Shown here in pieces: positions 50,657-60,077 of a stretch of DNA of 61,406 bases (positions are counted from its first letter, which is position 1; the number at the start of each line of letters is the position of its first letter). The notes under the pieces are model-generated. The model did no database searches. It saw only the letters and a program-made list of their open reading frames with translations, and was not told the DNA's origin. This DNA comes from Suilimivivens sp045586385 (GTDB lineage Bacteria; Bacillota; Clostridia; Lachnospirales; Lachnospiraceae): the NCBI GenBank assembly GCA_045586385.1, contig JAZNAE010000061.1, positions 1-61,406 on the forward strand, in the 5' to 3' direction. A program made the translations under genes and the position numbers.

Positions 50657-51019
50657 ATGGCAAAAAATATTTTAATCGTTGATGATGCAGCATTTATGCG
50701 TATGATGATCAAAGACATTCTGTCAAAGAATGGCTATAATGTAGTAGGTGAGGCAGAAAATGGTGCAAAAGCTCTTGAGAAATACAATGAGTTAAAACCG
50801 GATCTCGTACTCATGGACATTACAATGCCGGAGGTTGACGGTATACAGGCTCTTAAAAATATCAAGGCTGCCGATGCAAATGCGACCGTAATTATGTGTT
50901 CTGCTATGGGTCAGCAGGCAATGGTTATCGAATCTATTCAGGCAGGTGCCAAGGACTTTATTGTAAAACCGTTTCAGCCTGATCGTGTAATTGAAGCGGT
51001 TAAGAAAGTTGTTGGTTAG
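50657..51019 (+). CDS. cheY: Chemotaxis response regulator CheY
   Basis: CheY is a single receiver domain (120 residues) that carries the chemotaxis signal from CheA to FliM/FliY. The acidic pair D9/D10, the phosphorylation site D54 (LVLMDITMP), the switch Ser82 (VIMCSAMG) and K104 (VKPF) are all present. It lies in the operon right after its motor targets, as in B. subtilis, with AGGAG before the ATG. Confidence 0.96.
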   Translation: MAKNILIVDDAAFMRMMIKDILSKNGYNVVGEAENGAKALEKYNELKPDLVLMDITMPEVDGIQALKNIKAADANATVIMCSAMGQQAMVIESIQAGAKDFIVKPFQPDRVIEAVKKVVG

Positions 51020-51021
51020 TC

Positions 51022-51381
51022 ATGTTGCTTGCCGGAGTAAGTACCAGGGATAGTTATCTGCAATTTATGACTGTACTCATTTTGTTTGTTTTTGTGCTTG
51101 CAATTACTTATGCTGTCACAAGATGGATTGCCGGATACCAGAAAAATAAAGCAGTATGCAGCAATCTCGAAGTGATAGAGACTATGCGCATTGCCGGGAA
51201 TAAGTATATACAGATAGTGAGAGCCGGTAATAAGTATCTGGTAGTCGCAGTAGGCAAGGACGAAGTACATATGTTATCCGAACTTACGGAGGATGAGATT
51301 ATCTTTGGCCAAAATCAAACGGGAAATGTTGATTTCGGAAGTATTTTGGAGAAGTTTAAAAAACAAAAAGAGAATGATTAA
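51022..51381 (+). CDS. fliO: Flagellar export gate assembly protein FliO
   Basis: FliO helps assemble the FliP core of the export gate. This 119-residue protein has one membrane helix (about 12-32) and a small cytoplasmic beta domain with LEVIETMRIAGNKYIQIVRAGNKYLVVAVG, typical of FliO/FliZ. It starts 2 bases after the cheY stop and lies immediately before fliP. FliO is poorly conserved, so position is important in this call. Confidence 0.85.
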   Translation: MLLAGVSTRDSYLQFMTVLILFVFVLAITYAVTRWIAGYQKNKAVCSNLEVIETMRIAGNKYIQIVRAGNKYLVVAVGKDEVHMLSELTEDEIIFGQNQTGNVDFGSILEKFKKQKEND

Positions 51382-51394
51382 GGAATTTGGCAAT

Positions 51395-52261
51395 ATGAAA
51401 AATTTTTTTGCCGCAAAAAGAATAAGTAAGATAATATGCCTGCTGTTTTTGGTGGGCATATTCTGTATTATTCCCCCCATGCAGGTTAGTGCGACCGGAG
51501 TGGATTCACACTTGACAGGAGAGAGTGAAACGAGAACTAATATTGAGGAACCGGGCAGTGCCGAGTCTGCTGAGGAACTTGGGGAACTGAATATAGCAAA
51601 TAATTTGACCGTGTCATATACAGGCGATAACGGACAAGTAAACGGAACACTGAGAATTCTGATTACGCTTACCCTGATTGCGCTTGCACCGACACTTCTT
51701 ATTATGCTGACCTCTTTTACGAGAATTATCATTGTTCTTCATTTTACGAGGGCAGCTCTTAATACCCAAACAGCCCCGCCAAACCAGGTGCTGATTGGGT
51801 TAGCTTTGTTTTTGACCTTTTTCATTATGAGACCGTATATCGGTGAAATATATGAAGAGGCAATTGTTCCTTTTGATGCGGGGGAAATTTCGCAGGAAGA
51901 ATTTATGGAAAGCGCAATAGATCCGCTTCGGGAATTTATGTATAAGCAGACACAAACGGAGGATGTAAGAACATTTCTCGAAATCAGTGGAGAAGAGTGG
52001 GACGGAACCCTCGACGGAATTCCCACTTCCGTACTGGTGCCCAGTTTTATTATCAGTGAACTGAGACAAGCATTTATTATAGGTTTCATTATTTATATTC
52101 CGTTTATAGTGATTGATATGGTAGTCGCATCGACACTCATGAGTATGGGCATGATGATGCTACCACCGACCACCATATCCATGCCGTTTAAGATATTGTT
52201 ATTTGTCTTGGCAGACGGCTGGAATCTGATTATTGTGAACTTGATTAAGACGTTTTACTGA
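51395..52261 (+). CDS. fliP: Flagellar export gate protein FliP
   Basis: FliP pentamers form the core of the type III export channel. A cleavable signal peptide precedes the mature protein (KIICLLFLVGIFCIIPP, then SATG). The conserved core is present: LITLTLIALAPTLLIMLTSFTRIIIVLHFTRAALNTQTAPPNQVLIGLALFLTFF pattern and the closing DGWNLIIVNLIKTF. ATG 51395 with AAGGAA upstream gives 288 residues; ATG 51374, overlapping the fliO stop, is possible. An acidic insert (about 45-70) follows the signal peptide. Confidence 0.94.
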   Translation: MKNFFAAKRISKIICLLFLVGIFCIIPPMQVSATGVDSHLTGESETRTNIEEPGSAESAEELGELNIANNLTVSYTGDNGQVNGTLRILITLTLIALAPTLLIMLTSFTRIIIVLHFTRAALNTQTAPPNQVLIGLALFLTFFIMRPYIGEIYEEAIVPFDAGEISQEEFMESAIDPLREFMYKQTQTEDVRTFLEISGEEWDGTLDGIPTSVLVPSFIISELRQAFIIGFIIYIPFIVIDMVVASTLMSMGMMMLPPTTISMPFKILLFVLADGWNLIIVNLIKTFY

Positions 52262-52289
52262 CGATAGGAATACAAAGGAGGTTTAGGGA

Positions 52290-52559
52290 ATGGGAATAAA
52301 TGAGGTAACAGCCATTGCCAGTCAGGCATTATTTTTAGTCATAAAAGTTTCTGCACCGGTTTTGCTGGTTTCCCTAATTGTCGGTTTGATTATCAGTATA
52401 TTTCAGACGGTAACCTCTATTCAGGAACAGACGCTTACGTTTGTACCGAAAATTATTGCAGTTTTTTTGGCACTTATTTTATTGGGGAACTGGATGCTTA
52501 CGGAACTGAGTGGTTTTATGGTTAAAATGTGGTCTGATTTCAGCGTATATGCAAGGTAA
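52290..52559 (+). CDS. fliQ: Flagellar export gate protein FliQ
   Basis: FliQ is an 89-residue protein with two membrane helices that wraps around FliP in the export gate. The family core is clear: VSLIVGLIISIFQTVTSIQEQTLTFVPKIIAV pattern. GGAGG lies before the ATG, and fliR starts 5 bases after its stop. Confidence 0.96.
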   Translation: MGINEVTAIASQALFLVIKVSAPVLLVSLIVGLIISIFQTVTSIQEQTLTFVPKIIAVFLALILLGNWMLTELSGFMVKMWSDFSVYAR

Positions 52560-52564
52560 ATAAT

Positions 52565-53344
52565 ATGATTGAATACGCATTCAGTTATGCTGATTTAGAA
52601 TATTTTTTGTTAATATTGGTCAGAGTTTCCTGCTTTGTATTTATTGCTCCTTTTTTTAGTATGACTAACACGCCCCGTAATGTAAGAATCGGTCTTAGCG
52701 TATGTGTGGCGGTTATTTTGTACAATGTGGTGCCACAGGTTGATGTGACGTACAATACCTTGATCGGATATTTTATTGTGGTGCTGAAAGAAGCCGTAAC
52801 AGGACTTCTGATAGGATTTGCAGCAAATCTATGCACTACCATTGTGTCCTTTGCAGGTCATATCGCAGATATGGAAATGGGTTTATCCATGGCAAATCTT
52901 ATGGACCCGACTACAAGACAAAGTTCTACCATTACAGGTATTTATTATAACTATATGGTACTGCTTATGCTCATGATTTCAGGATTGCACAGATATTTGT
53001 TAAAGGCATTGGCAGAGACATATATATTGATTCCGGTAAACGGAATGCTTTTTGACAGTAATAGGTTACTTTCAGCTATGATGGGGTTTATGGCAAACTA
53101 TATTTTAATCGGTTTTCGTATATGCCTTCCAATTTTTGCAGTTATGATTATCCTGAATGCTGTCCTTGGTATTTTGGCTAAGGTATCACCGCAATTAAAT
53201 ATGTTTGCGGTAGGTATTCAAATGAAAGTATTGGTAGGGCTTAGCGTGTTATTTCTTACAACAGCAATGCTTCCGGGAGCGGCAAATTTTGTGTTTGACC
53301 AGATGAAACGGATGATAGTCAGTTTCGTGGAAGCGATGAGATAG
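52565..53344 (+). CDS. fliR: Flagellar export gate protein FliR
   Basis: FliR completes the FliP-FliQ-FliR export channel. The 259-residue polytopic protein shows the FliR N-terminus (LILVRVSCFVFIAPFF) and the conserved GFAANLCTTIVSFAGHIADMEMGLSMANLMDP segment, followed by KVSPQLNMFAVGIQMK. Flanked by fliQ and flhB, the canonical order. Confidence 0.96.
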   Translation: MIEYAFSYADLEYFLLILVRVSCFVFIAPFFSMTNTPRNVRIGLSVCVAVILYNVVPQVDVTYNTLIGYFIVVLKEAVTGLLIGFAANLCTTIVSFAGHIADMEMGLSMANLMDPTTRQSSTITGIYYNYMVLLMLMISGLHRYLLKALAETYILIPVNGMLFDSNRLLSAMMGFMANYILIGFRICLPIFAVMIILNAVLGILAKVSPQLNMFAVGIQMKVLVGLSVLFLTTAMLPGAANFVFDQMKRMIVSFVEAMR

Positions 53345-53360
53345 GACCGGGTGATGAAAA

Positions 53361-54473
53361 ATGATTTTGGAATATAACTTGCAGTTTTTTGCAAAAGACG
53401 GCCCCGGCGGGGAAAAAACTGAACAGCCTACCAGTAAAAAACTGAGTGATGCCAGAAAAGAGGGGCAGGTTGCCAAGAGCAAAGAAATTGCCAATGCATT
53501 CGGATTGTTGGCGGTCTTTGTAATGATGAAGGTGTATGTAGGGCAGATGGGATACGGCATGATGGAATATTTTTCCGGAGTGTATAACCAGATACCCCAT
53601 ACGATTAAAATGTATAACGGTATGCTTCCCGTAGCAGCAGTAACGACACTGGTAAAAAGTATGGTATACCAGCTTGTAATCATTATAGCACCGGTTTTGT
53701 TGGTGGGACTTTTAGTTGCAATTGTGTGCGATATTGTTCAGGTGAAATGGAAGCCGACGACCAAGCCGCTTAAGCCTAAATTCAGCAAATTAAGTCCAAT
53801 AAAAGGATTTGCAAGGATTTTTTCTCCGAATTCTTTGGTTGAATTGATTAAATCCATTGCGAAAATCGGCATAATCGCATATGTGGCATATGCTTATCTA
53901 AGTGGCAGGATTGATGAAGTCTTCCTTCTTTATGATATAGGAATCAATCAGGCTATCGGCTTAATCGGTGAAATTGTAACAGATTTGGGAATCCGTATTT
54001 CAGCGGTATATATGATAATTGCTTTTCTGGATTTTGCATATCAAAAATGGAAATTTAACCAGGATATGAAAATGACCAAACAGGAAGTAAAAGACGAATA
54101 TAAGAATCAGGAAGGTGATCCGCAGGTAAAAGGAAAGCAGAAGCAGCGAATGCGTGAGGCTTCCATGCGGAGAATGATGCAACAGTTACCGGAGGCAGAC
54201 GTGGTTATCACAAACCCGACGCATTATGCGGTTGCTATCAAATATGACCCGGATAAGTACGAAGCACCGTATGTACTTGCCAAAGGGCAAGATTTTCTGG
54301 CACAGAGAATCAAAGAGATTGCCAAAGAAAATGACATTGAAATTGTGGAAAATAAACCACTTGCGAGAATGCTCTATGCCAATGTGGAAATAGGTGGGCT
54401 GATACCGCCGGAGCTTTATCAGGCAGTGGCAGAAGTACTTGCATTTGTATACCATTTAAAAGGGAAAGTATAA
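53361..54473 (+). CDS. flhB: Flagellar export gate switch protein FlhB
   Basis: FlhB switches the export gate from rod/hook to filament substrates through self-cleavage. The 370-residue protein has a conserved N-terminus (GEKTEQPTSKKLSDARKEGQVAKSKE), four membrane segments and a cytoplasmic domain. The cleavage site N285-P286-T287-H288 (TNPTHYAVAIKYD) is intact. FliK, the length sensor that triggers this switch, is encoded upstream in the same operon. Confidence 0.96.
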   Translation: MILEYNLQFFAKDGPGGEKTEQPTSKKLSDARKEGQVAKSKEIANAFGLLAVFVMMKVYVGQMGYGMMEYFSGVYNQIPHTIKMYNGMLPVAAVTTLVKSMVYQLVIIIAPVLLVGLLVAIVCDIVQVKWKPTTKPLKPKFSKLSPIKGFARIFSPNSLVELIKSIAKIGIIAYVAYAYLSGRIDEVFLLYDIGINQAIGLIGEIVTDLGIRISAVYMIIAFLDFAYQKWKFNQDMKMTKQEVKDEYKNQEGDPQVKGKQKQRMREASMRRMMQQLPEADVVITNPTHYAVAIKYDPDKYEAPYVLAKGQDFLAQRIKEIAKENDIEIVENKPLARMLYANVEIGGLIPPELYQAVAEVLAFVYHLKGKV

Positions 54474-54504
54474 GTAGAAAATACAAAGGAAGGGAGATGG
54501 GTGC

Positions 54505-56538
54505 ATGAAAAAAGCGGATATTGGTGTAGCATTATATGTATTGGCAGCGTTTATTATGTTTATTGTACCTATTCCCAACTGGCTTTTGGATATTCTGCTT
54601 GCATGTAACATTGCGGTTGCATTTACAATTATGTTCGGAACCATGTTTGCAAAAGAGGTTCTGGATTTGTCATTCTTCCCAACAATTTTGTTATTTACAA
54701 CGATCTTCCGAATCTCACTTAACGTATCTTCTACACGATTGATTCTGATTACAGGAGATCCCGGACAGGTAGTAGAAACCTTTGGTAGCTACGTTGGCGG
54801 CGGTGATTTGATTGTCGGAAGTATTGTTTTTATTATTCTGATATTGATTCAGTTTATGGTAATCAATAAAGGTTCCGAGAGAGTTGCGGAAGTAACGGCA
54901 AGATTTACCTTGGATGCCATGCCCGGAAAACAGATGGCCATTGACGCGGATTTAAATACCGGAGCCATCAATGATGCAGAGGCTAAGAGAAGAAGAGATA
55001 AGATACAGGAAGAAGCAAGTTTCTTCGGTTCCATGGATGGTGCGGTGAAGTACGTAAAAGGAGACGCTACGGCAGGTCTTATTATAACGGCGGTTAATAT
55101 CGTAGGTGGTATCGCCATGGGTGTTCTTTCCCGTGGTATGGATATATCTGCGGCGTTGCAGCAATATGTTATTTTAACGATTGGTGATGGACTTGTGAGC
55201 CAGATTCCGTCCCTGCTTATTTCTTTATCAACAGGTATTCTGGTCACCAAGGGCTCCAAGGATGCAGACTTTGGTTCTGTGCTTATTAAGCAGCTTTTCG
55301 GTGTGCCGAAGGTATTGTATATCGTAGGTGCGATTATTACGGGACTGGGAATCGTAACTCCTTTGCCTACCCTTGTTTTTATGATACTGGGACTCATCTT
55401 TATCGTAAGCGGAAGAGTGATAGCAGGTGAAATAGAAACAGCGAAGATTGAAGGCGAAGTGGATGCAGAGGAGATTGCGGCAGAGGAAATCAGGCAACCG
55501 GAAAATGTCAACAGTCTGCTCCAGGTTGATCCGATAGAACTTGAATTCGGTTACGGAATTATTCCGCTTGCGGATGTAAACCAGGGTGGAGACCTTCTTG
55601 ACCGTGTGGTTATGATCAGAAGACAGATTGCATTAGAGCTTGGTACGGTAGTGCCGATTATCCGTCTGCGTGATAATATCCAGCTTAATCCGAATCAATA
55701 TATTATTAAAATAAAGGGAATTCAGGTCAGTGAAGGGGAAATCCTTTTTGACCATTATATGGCCATGAATCCCGGCTATGTGGAGGAGGAAATAACAGGT
55801 ATTCCCACTTTTGAGCCCTCATTCCATTTGCCTGCCATCTGGATAACAGAGGGGCAAAGAGAACGTGCGGAAAGTATGGGATATACGGTAGTAGACCCGC
55901 CGTCTATTATAGCCACTCATTTAACGGAAATTATCAGACAGCATATTTCCGAACTGCTTACCAGACAGGATGTACAGAATCTTGTCAGCAATTTAAAAGA
56001 GACCAATCCTTCTTTGGTAGAAGAACTTGTACCCAAGCTGTTAGGTCTCGGAGAAGTACAAAAGGTATTGCAGAATCTCTTAAAAGAAGGTATTTCCATC
56101 AGGGATTTGCTTACCATATTTGAGACATTGGCAGATTATGCATCGACCACAAGAGATACGGATATTTTAACGGAATATGTAAGACAAAGCTTAAAGCGTG
56201 CGATTTCCAACAAGTTTTTCCCTGCGAACGAGACAACAAGTGTGGTTACATTGGACCCGAAACTGGAGCAGGAAATTATGGCGAGCGTAAAGCAGACCGA
56301 AAACGGAGCTTATCTTACACTTGATCCGGAAAAGAGCAAGGGTATTATGAAGTCCGTTGGAAATGAAGTCGCAAAATTGGAGAATCTCGGAAAGAATCCG
56401 ATTGTGATTACTTCACCTATTGTCAGAGTATATTTTAAACGGCTCACAGAAGATTACTACAAGGATTTGATTGTAGTGTCATACAATGAAATAGAAAACA
56501 ATATTGAATTACAGTCTGTAGGAATGGTGACAGCATGA
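54505..56538 (+). CDS. flhA: Flagellar export gate protein FlhA
   Basis: FlhA is the large gate subunit that docks substrates and chaperones and uses the proton gradient. The 677-residue protein has about eight membrane segments in the first half, with the FHIPEP-type signature (RISLNVSSTRLILITGDPGQVVETFG). A cytoplasmic ring domain (about 330-677) follows. Its stop overlaps the flhF start in an ATGA quadruplet, so translation is coupled. Confidence 0.97.
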   Translation: MKKADIGVALYVLAAFIMFIVPIPNWLLDILLACNIAVAFTIMFGTMFAKEVLDLSFFPTILLFTTIFRISLNVSSTRLILITGDPGQVVETFGSYVGGGDLIVGSIVFIILILIQFMVINKGSERVAEVTARFTLDAMPGKQMAIDADLNTGAINDAEAKRRRDKIQEEASFFGSMDGAVKYVKGDATAGLIITAVNIVGGIAMGVLSRGMDISAALQQYVILTIGDGLVSQIPSLLISLSTGILVTKGSKDADFGSVLIKQLFGVPKVLYIVGAIITGLGIVTPLPTLVFMILGLIFIVSGRVIAGEIETAKIEGEVDAEEIAAEEIRQPENVNSLLQVDPIELEFGYGIIPLADVNQGGDLLDRVVMIRRQIALELGTVVPIIRLRDNIQLNPNQYIIKIKGIQVSEGEILFDHYMAMNPGYVEEEITGIPTFEPSFHLPAIWITEGQRERAESMGYTVVDPPSIIATHLTEIIRQHISELLTRQDVQNLVSNLKETNPSLVEELVPKLLGLGEVQKVLQNLLKEGISIRDLLTIFETLADYASTTRDTDILTEYVRQSLKRAISNKFFPANETTSVVTLDPKLEQEIMASVKQTENGAYLTLDPEKSKGIMKSVGNEVAKLENLGKNPIVITSPIVRVYFKRLTEDYYKDLIVVSYNEIENNIELQSVGMVTA

Positions 56539-57749
56539 TAATCAAGAAATTTCAAGGAAAAACAGAATACGAGGCAGTGGAAGCCGCAAAGAAGGAACTG
56601 GGTAATAATGTAGTTATTATGAATGTACGTAATGTGAAAAAGAAAGGGATTTTCAGCTTTTTGCGTCCCCAGTTGACGGAAGTGACAGTGGCACTGGAAG
56701 AGGAAGCCGAACAAAAAATCGTAACCGCAAAAAAAGAAGTTATGAAACCGGCAGCTACAGCGGTGAAAGAAGAAAAAAGACAACCTCTCGTGGAAGCCAT
56801 AGCAGAAGATAACCGTAAAACGGAGAATCATGTGATTGAGGAAAAACTGGATTCGCTACATCTTTTGTTGGAACAGCAGCTTCAGAAGCCGGAAGAAGAA
56901 AAAGAAGATGCGGAGAAGAGGGAAGAAAAGGAAGAAGAAAAGAATAATGAATTGGAACGGTTCATGAAGCTTCTGTATAATACCATGCTTGATAACGAAG
57001 TCAATGAACAGTATGCAAACCAGATTATCGATGAGATGGAAAAGGCAAACAAACCGAATGTTCCTTTTGATTTTGCACTTGCCAACGTGTATCAGAAGAT
57101 GATACTCAAATTTGGAAAACCCAGTGAAATTACCATCGCACAAAAGGGGCCGAAGGTAGTTTTCTTTGTGGGACCTACAGGAGTTGGGAAAACCACTACC
57201 ATTGCAAAGATTGCATCGAAGTTCAGCGTAGAGGCAGGGAAGAAAGTGGCACTGCTTACGGCAGATACATACAGGATAGCGGCAGCAGAACAGCTCAGAA
57301 CTTATGCCAATATATTGGAAGTACCTTTCCGGATTATTTATTCTACAGAGGAAGTGGAACAGGCACTTCTTGATTTTAAAGAATATGATTTTATCATGGT
57401 AGATACGGCCGGACATTCCCATCAGAATGAAGTACAGAAGGAAACCATGAAGAAGTTTGTACATTCCGTAGACGGTCTGGCTGAGAAGGAAGTGTTTCTG
57501 GTACTTAGTGCGACAACGAAATACAGGGATTTGCTCAGTATCGTTGATGCATATTCCATGATGACCGACTATAAACTGATTTTTACAAAATTAGATGAAA
57601 CCACAACACTTGGAAACCTGCTAAATATCAAATTATATACCGGTGCCGATTTGTCCTATGTAACCTGTGGGCAGAATGTACCGGATGATATTGAAAGCTT
57701 CAATCCGCAAAAAACGGTAAAGCAATTGTTGGGTGGAAGAAAGAGTTGA
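56535..57749 (+). CDS. flhF: Flagellar placement GTPase FlhF
   Basis: FlhF is an SRP-type GTPase that sets where flagella are built. The 404-residue product has an N-terminal basic region and an acidic, Glu/Lys-rich coiled middle (about 100-135). The C-terminal NG domain has G1 FVGPTGVGKTTTIAKIA (Walker A near 213-220), DTYRIAAAEQL, DTAGHSHQN and TKLDETTTLGN. Together with FlhG downstream it forms the number/position control pair. It overlaps flhA by 4 bases. Confidence 0.95.
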   Translation: MIIKKFQGKTEYEAVEAAKKELGNNVVIMNVRNVKKKGIFSFLRPQLTEVTVALEEEAEQKIVTAKKEVMKPAATAVKEEKRQPLVEAIAEDNRKTENHVIEEKLDSLHLLLEQQLQKPEEEKEDAEKREEKEEEKNNELERFMKLLYNTMLDNEVNEQYANQIIDEMEKANKPNVPFDFALANVYQKMILKFGKPSEITIAQKGPKVVFFVGPTGVGKTTTIAKIASKFSVEAGKKVALLTADTYRIAAAEQLRTYANILEVPFRIIYSTEEVEQALLDFKEYDFIMVDTAGHSHQNEVQKETMKKFVHSVDGLAEKEVFLVLSATTKYRDLLSIVDAYSMMTDYKLIFTKLDETTTLGNLLNIKLYTGADLSYVTCGQNVPDDIESFNPQKTVKQLLGGRKS

Positions 57750-57773
57750 GATTAAAGAACACGGAGACAAAAT

Positions 57774-58652
57774 ATGGATCAGGCAGAACAGTTAAGAAAT
57801 ATTATTAAAGCAAATAACGTTCAAAGACCGGTTGCCAGAGTCATCACCGTCACAAGCGGCAAAGGCGGTGTGGGCAAATCAAACACGGCAATTAATCTGG
57901 CTATTCAGTTTAAGAAAATGGGACAGAGGGTTATTATTTTGGACGCTGATTTCGGGCTTGCCAATATTGAGATTATGTTTGGTGCTGTACCAAAGCATAA
58001 TTTATGTGATTTGATTTATCAGGGGAAAAATATAACCGAAATTATTACATGGGGACCGATGGAGGTTGGCTTTATCTCGGGAGGTTCCGGAATAGCCGGC
58101 TTATCAAATTTGAGCAGGGAATATTTAACCTATATTATTCAGAATCTTGCACAGTTAGATGCCATAGCAGATATTATCATTGTAGATACGGGAGCCGGAA
58201 TCGCGGATGCAGTATTGGAATTTCTGGTAGCCAGCGGAGAAATTTTACTTGTAACGACACCGGAGCCTACATCAATTACAGACTCTTATTCATTGCTTAA
58301 GGCATTAAAGAGACATCCCCGATTTTCGGAGAGGGAGTCACAAATTAAAATAATTGCAAACAAGGTGGACAGTGCCGGAGAAGGACAGGCATTGTTTAAC
58401 AAACTGAATGCAGTGGTGGCCAGATATTTAAAATTGCCGATTTTGTATCTGGGAGCGGTACCGCAGGATAGCCAGTTATCAAAGGCGGTGATGCAACAGA
58501 TGCCGGTATCCCTGCAGGCACCAACAGCAAAGTCCGCACTTGCGTATGAAGCAATTGCAGCAAAGTTAATGAATAGAGAACTGAATCAGAATTTGGTGAA
58601 AAGAGGTATGGCAGCCTTTTTCTCCCACATTGTTTCAGGTAAAAAAATATAA
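57774..58652 (+). CDS. flhG: Flagellar number control ATPase FlhG (MinD-like)
   Basis: FlhG (YlxH/FleN) is a MinD/ParA-type ATPase that stimulates FlhF and limits flagellar number. The deviant Walker A SGKGGVGKSNTAINLA (28-42), Walker B (IIVDTGAGIADAVLEF) and switch II are present. The N-terminal DQAEQLR motif activates the FlhF GTPase. The 292-residue length is normal. A C-terminal Phe-rich amphipathic end (AAFFSHIV) fits membrane targeting. Confidence 0.94.
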   Translation: MDQAEQLRNIIKANNVQRPVARVITVTSGKGGVGKSNTAINLAIQFKKMGQRVIILDADFGLANIEIMFGAVPKHNLCDLIYQGKNITEIITWGPMEVGFISGGSGIAGLSNLSREYLTYIIQNLAQLDAIADIIIVDTGAGIADAVLEFLVASGEILLVTTPEPTSITDSYSLLKALKRHPRFSERESQIKIIANKVDSAGEGQALFNKLNAVVARYLKLPILYLGAVPQDSQLSKAVMQQMPVSLQAPTAKSALAYEAIAAKLMNRELNQNLVKRGMAAFFSHIVSGKKI

Positions 58653-58674
58653 TGGGTGAGGGGGGAACGCAGAT

Positions 58675-59400
58675 ATGTTATCAAAGTACGTTGCACCGGG
58701 AACCAGATTGGAAATACAGGCAGTAGACAGGGTAAGAAGCATAGATGATGCGGAAAGAAAGAAAGTATATCAGAGTACAGTATATGATGTTTTGTCAGAG
58801 GATCGCCTTGAAATCTTTATGCCTATGGAAAAAACAAAGCTAGTTCTTTTGCCGGTAGATGTAGAATATGATTTGTATTTTTATACGGCCTACGGATTGT
58901 ATCAGTGTTTTGCAAGGGTAATAGACAGATATAAGAGCGATAATAAGTTTATTCTTGTTTTTGAACTTACCAGTAATTTAAGAAAATTCCAGAGAAGAGA
59001 ATATTACCGTTTGAGTTGTGCTTTGGAGATGGATTGCAGATTGCTTGAAAAAGAAGAGATAGAGGCGGTAGATAAGCGGGATAAATTTCTGGTTCCGGGC
59101 TTGCCGCTAAAAAGAAGCATTATCGTTGATATCAGCGGTGGTGGTATCCGCTTTGTGGGAGACTATTCTTATGAAATAGGCAGTCTTATCTGTTGCAGAT
59201 ATCATCTGGTAATTGATGGGAAAGATAAAGAGTATATGTTGGTTGCACGTATTATTTCCGTCAAGGAAATTGAGAAAAAACAAGGCCTCTATGAGCACCG
59301 TGCTCAGTATATTAATATTGATACGGTAGAAAGAGAGGAAATAATCCGTTTTATTTTCGAAGAAGACAGAAAAATTAGGAAGCGGGAAAAGGGATTTTAG
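58675..59400 (+). CDS. YcgR-like PilZ protein, c-di-GMP-responsive flagellar brake
   Basis: The 241-residue protein has an N-terminal YcgR-type domain and a C-terminal PilZ domain. The c-di-GMP-binding residues are present: R108-E-Y-Y-R112 in the RxxxR motif and D152-I-S-G-G-G (DxSxxG). Such proteins (YcgR, B. subtilis MotI/DgrA) bind the motor when c-di-GMP is high and slow it. As type IV pili are often induced by c-di-GMP in Clostridia, this may help switch from swimming to surface life. Located between flhG and cheB; the ATG follows GAGGGGGGAA. Confidence 0.9.
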   Translation: MLSKYVAPGTRLEIQAVDRVRSIDDAERKKVYQSTVYDVLSEDRLEIFMPMEKTKLVLLPVDVEYDLYFYTAYGLYQCFARVIDRYKSDNKFILVFELTSNLRKFQRREYYRLSCALEMDCRLLEKEEIEAVDKRDKFLVPGLPLKRSIIVDISGGGIRFVGDYSYEIGSLICCRYHLVIDGKDKEYMLVARIISVKEIEKKQGLYEHRAQYINIDTVEREEIIRFIFEEDRKIRKREKGF

Positions 59401-59431
59401 GTCACTTTGCACTCATGCGAAGACAGTGTTG

Positions 59432-59440
59432 TGATATAAT
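59432..59440 (+). promoter_or_regulatory. Internal extended -10 promoter before cheB
   Basis: TGATATAAT is a perfect extended -10 element, identical in form to that before lepA. A TTGCAC at 59407-59412 lies 22 bases upstream, too far for a normal -35, so the extended -10 would have to suffice. The cheB ATG is 31 bases downstream. It would allow cheB-cheA expression apart from the 25-kb operon in front. Confidence 0.5.
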
Positions 59441-59470
59441 ATAAAAAACAAAAACAGGAAGCGCATAGAG

Positions 59471-60076
59471 ATGAGAACAGACGGAAAAATTGCCGGCTCC
59501 AAAATAGTTGCAATTGCCAGTTCCACCGGCGGACCGAAAGCGTTGCAGCGAGTAATTGCAAAACTTCCGGCAAATCTGTCATCCCCTGTTTTGATTGTAC
59601 AACACATGCCTGCAGGCTTTACGGAAGCATTGGCTTGCCGGCTGAATAGTTTGAGTGAACTTGCCGTAAAGGAAGCGGCAGACGGCGATGTTATTTCTCC
59701 CGGAAATGTGTATCTTGCAAGAGGCGGGATGCACATGGAGGTGCTTACCATGCCGAATGGGCAACATGTCATACGGTATTTGGACAAACCGCCGAGAGAA
59801 GGCGTAAAGCCTTGTGCCAACTATATGTATGAATCGCTCTCTGACAGTAAGTTTGACGAGATTGTTTGTGTTGTGATGACGGGCATGGGCGCAGACGGAA
59901 CGGAAGGTATCAGTAATTTAAAATTAAAGAAAAAAGTGACGGTGTTTTCTCAAAATGAAGAAACCTGTACGGTGTATGGTATGCCGAGAAGTATCATGCA
60001 AGCAGGACTTTCACAGAAAGAACTGCCGCTTGAAGAACTTGCAAATGAAATCATTAAGAACGTGGGGGTAAAGTAG
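59471..60076 (+). CDS. cheB: CheB-type methylesterase domain without receiver domain
   Basis: CheB removes methyl groups from chemoreceptors during adaptation. This 201-residue protein is only the catalytic domain, with S18 in the IASSTGGPKAL motif, the His in LIVQHMPAGFT and the Asp in VMTGMGADG, the complete Ser-His-Asp triad. The usual N-terminal receiver domain (about 120 residues, with its phosphorylated Asp) is absent; the upstream gap is only 70 bases and has no such coding. Activity may be constitutive or controlled in trans. cheA follows directly, as in B. subtilis where cheB precedes cheA. Confidence 0.9.
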   Translation: MRTDGKIAGSKIVAIASSTGGPKALQRVIAKLPANLSSPVLIVQHMPAGFTEALACRLNSLSELAVKEAADGDVISPGNVYLARGGMHMEVLTMPNGQHVIRYLDKPPREGVKPCANYMYESLSDSKFDEIVCVVMTGMGADGTEGISNLKLKKKVTVFSQNEETCTVYGMPRSIMQAGLSQKELPLEELANEIIKNVGVK

Positions 60077-60077
60077 T

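Noticed and set aside
54849..55511. A 220-codon open frame on the minus strand within flhA
   Set aside because: Ser/Ile/Pro-rich reverse complement of a well-conserved gene; no independent coding evidence.
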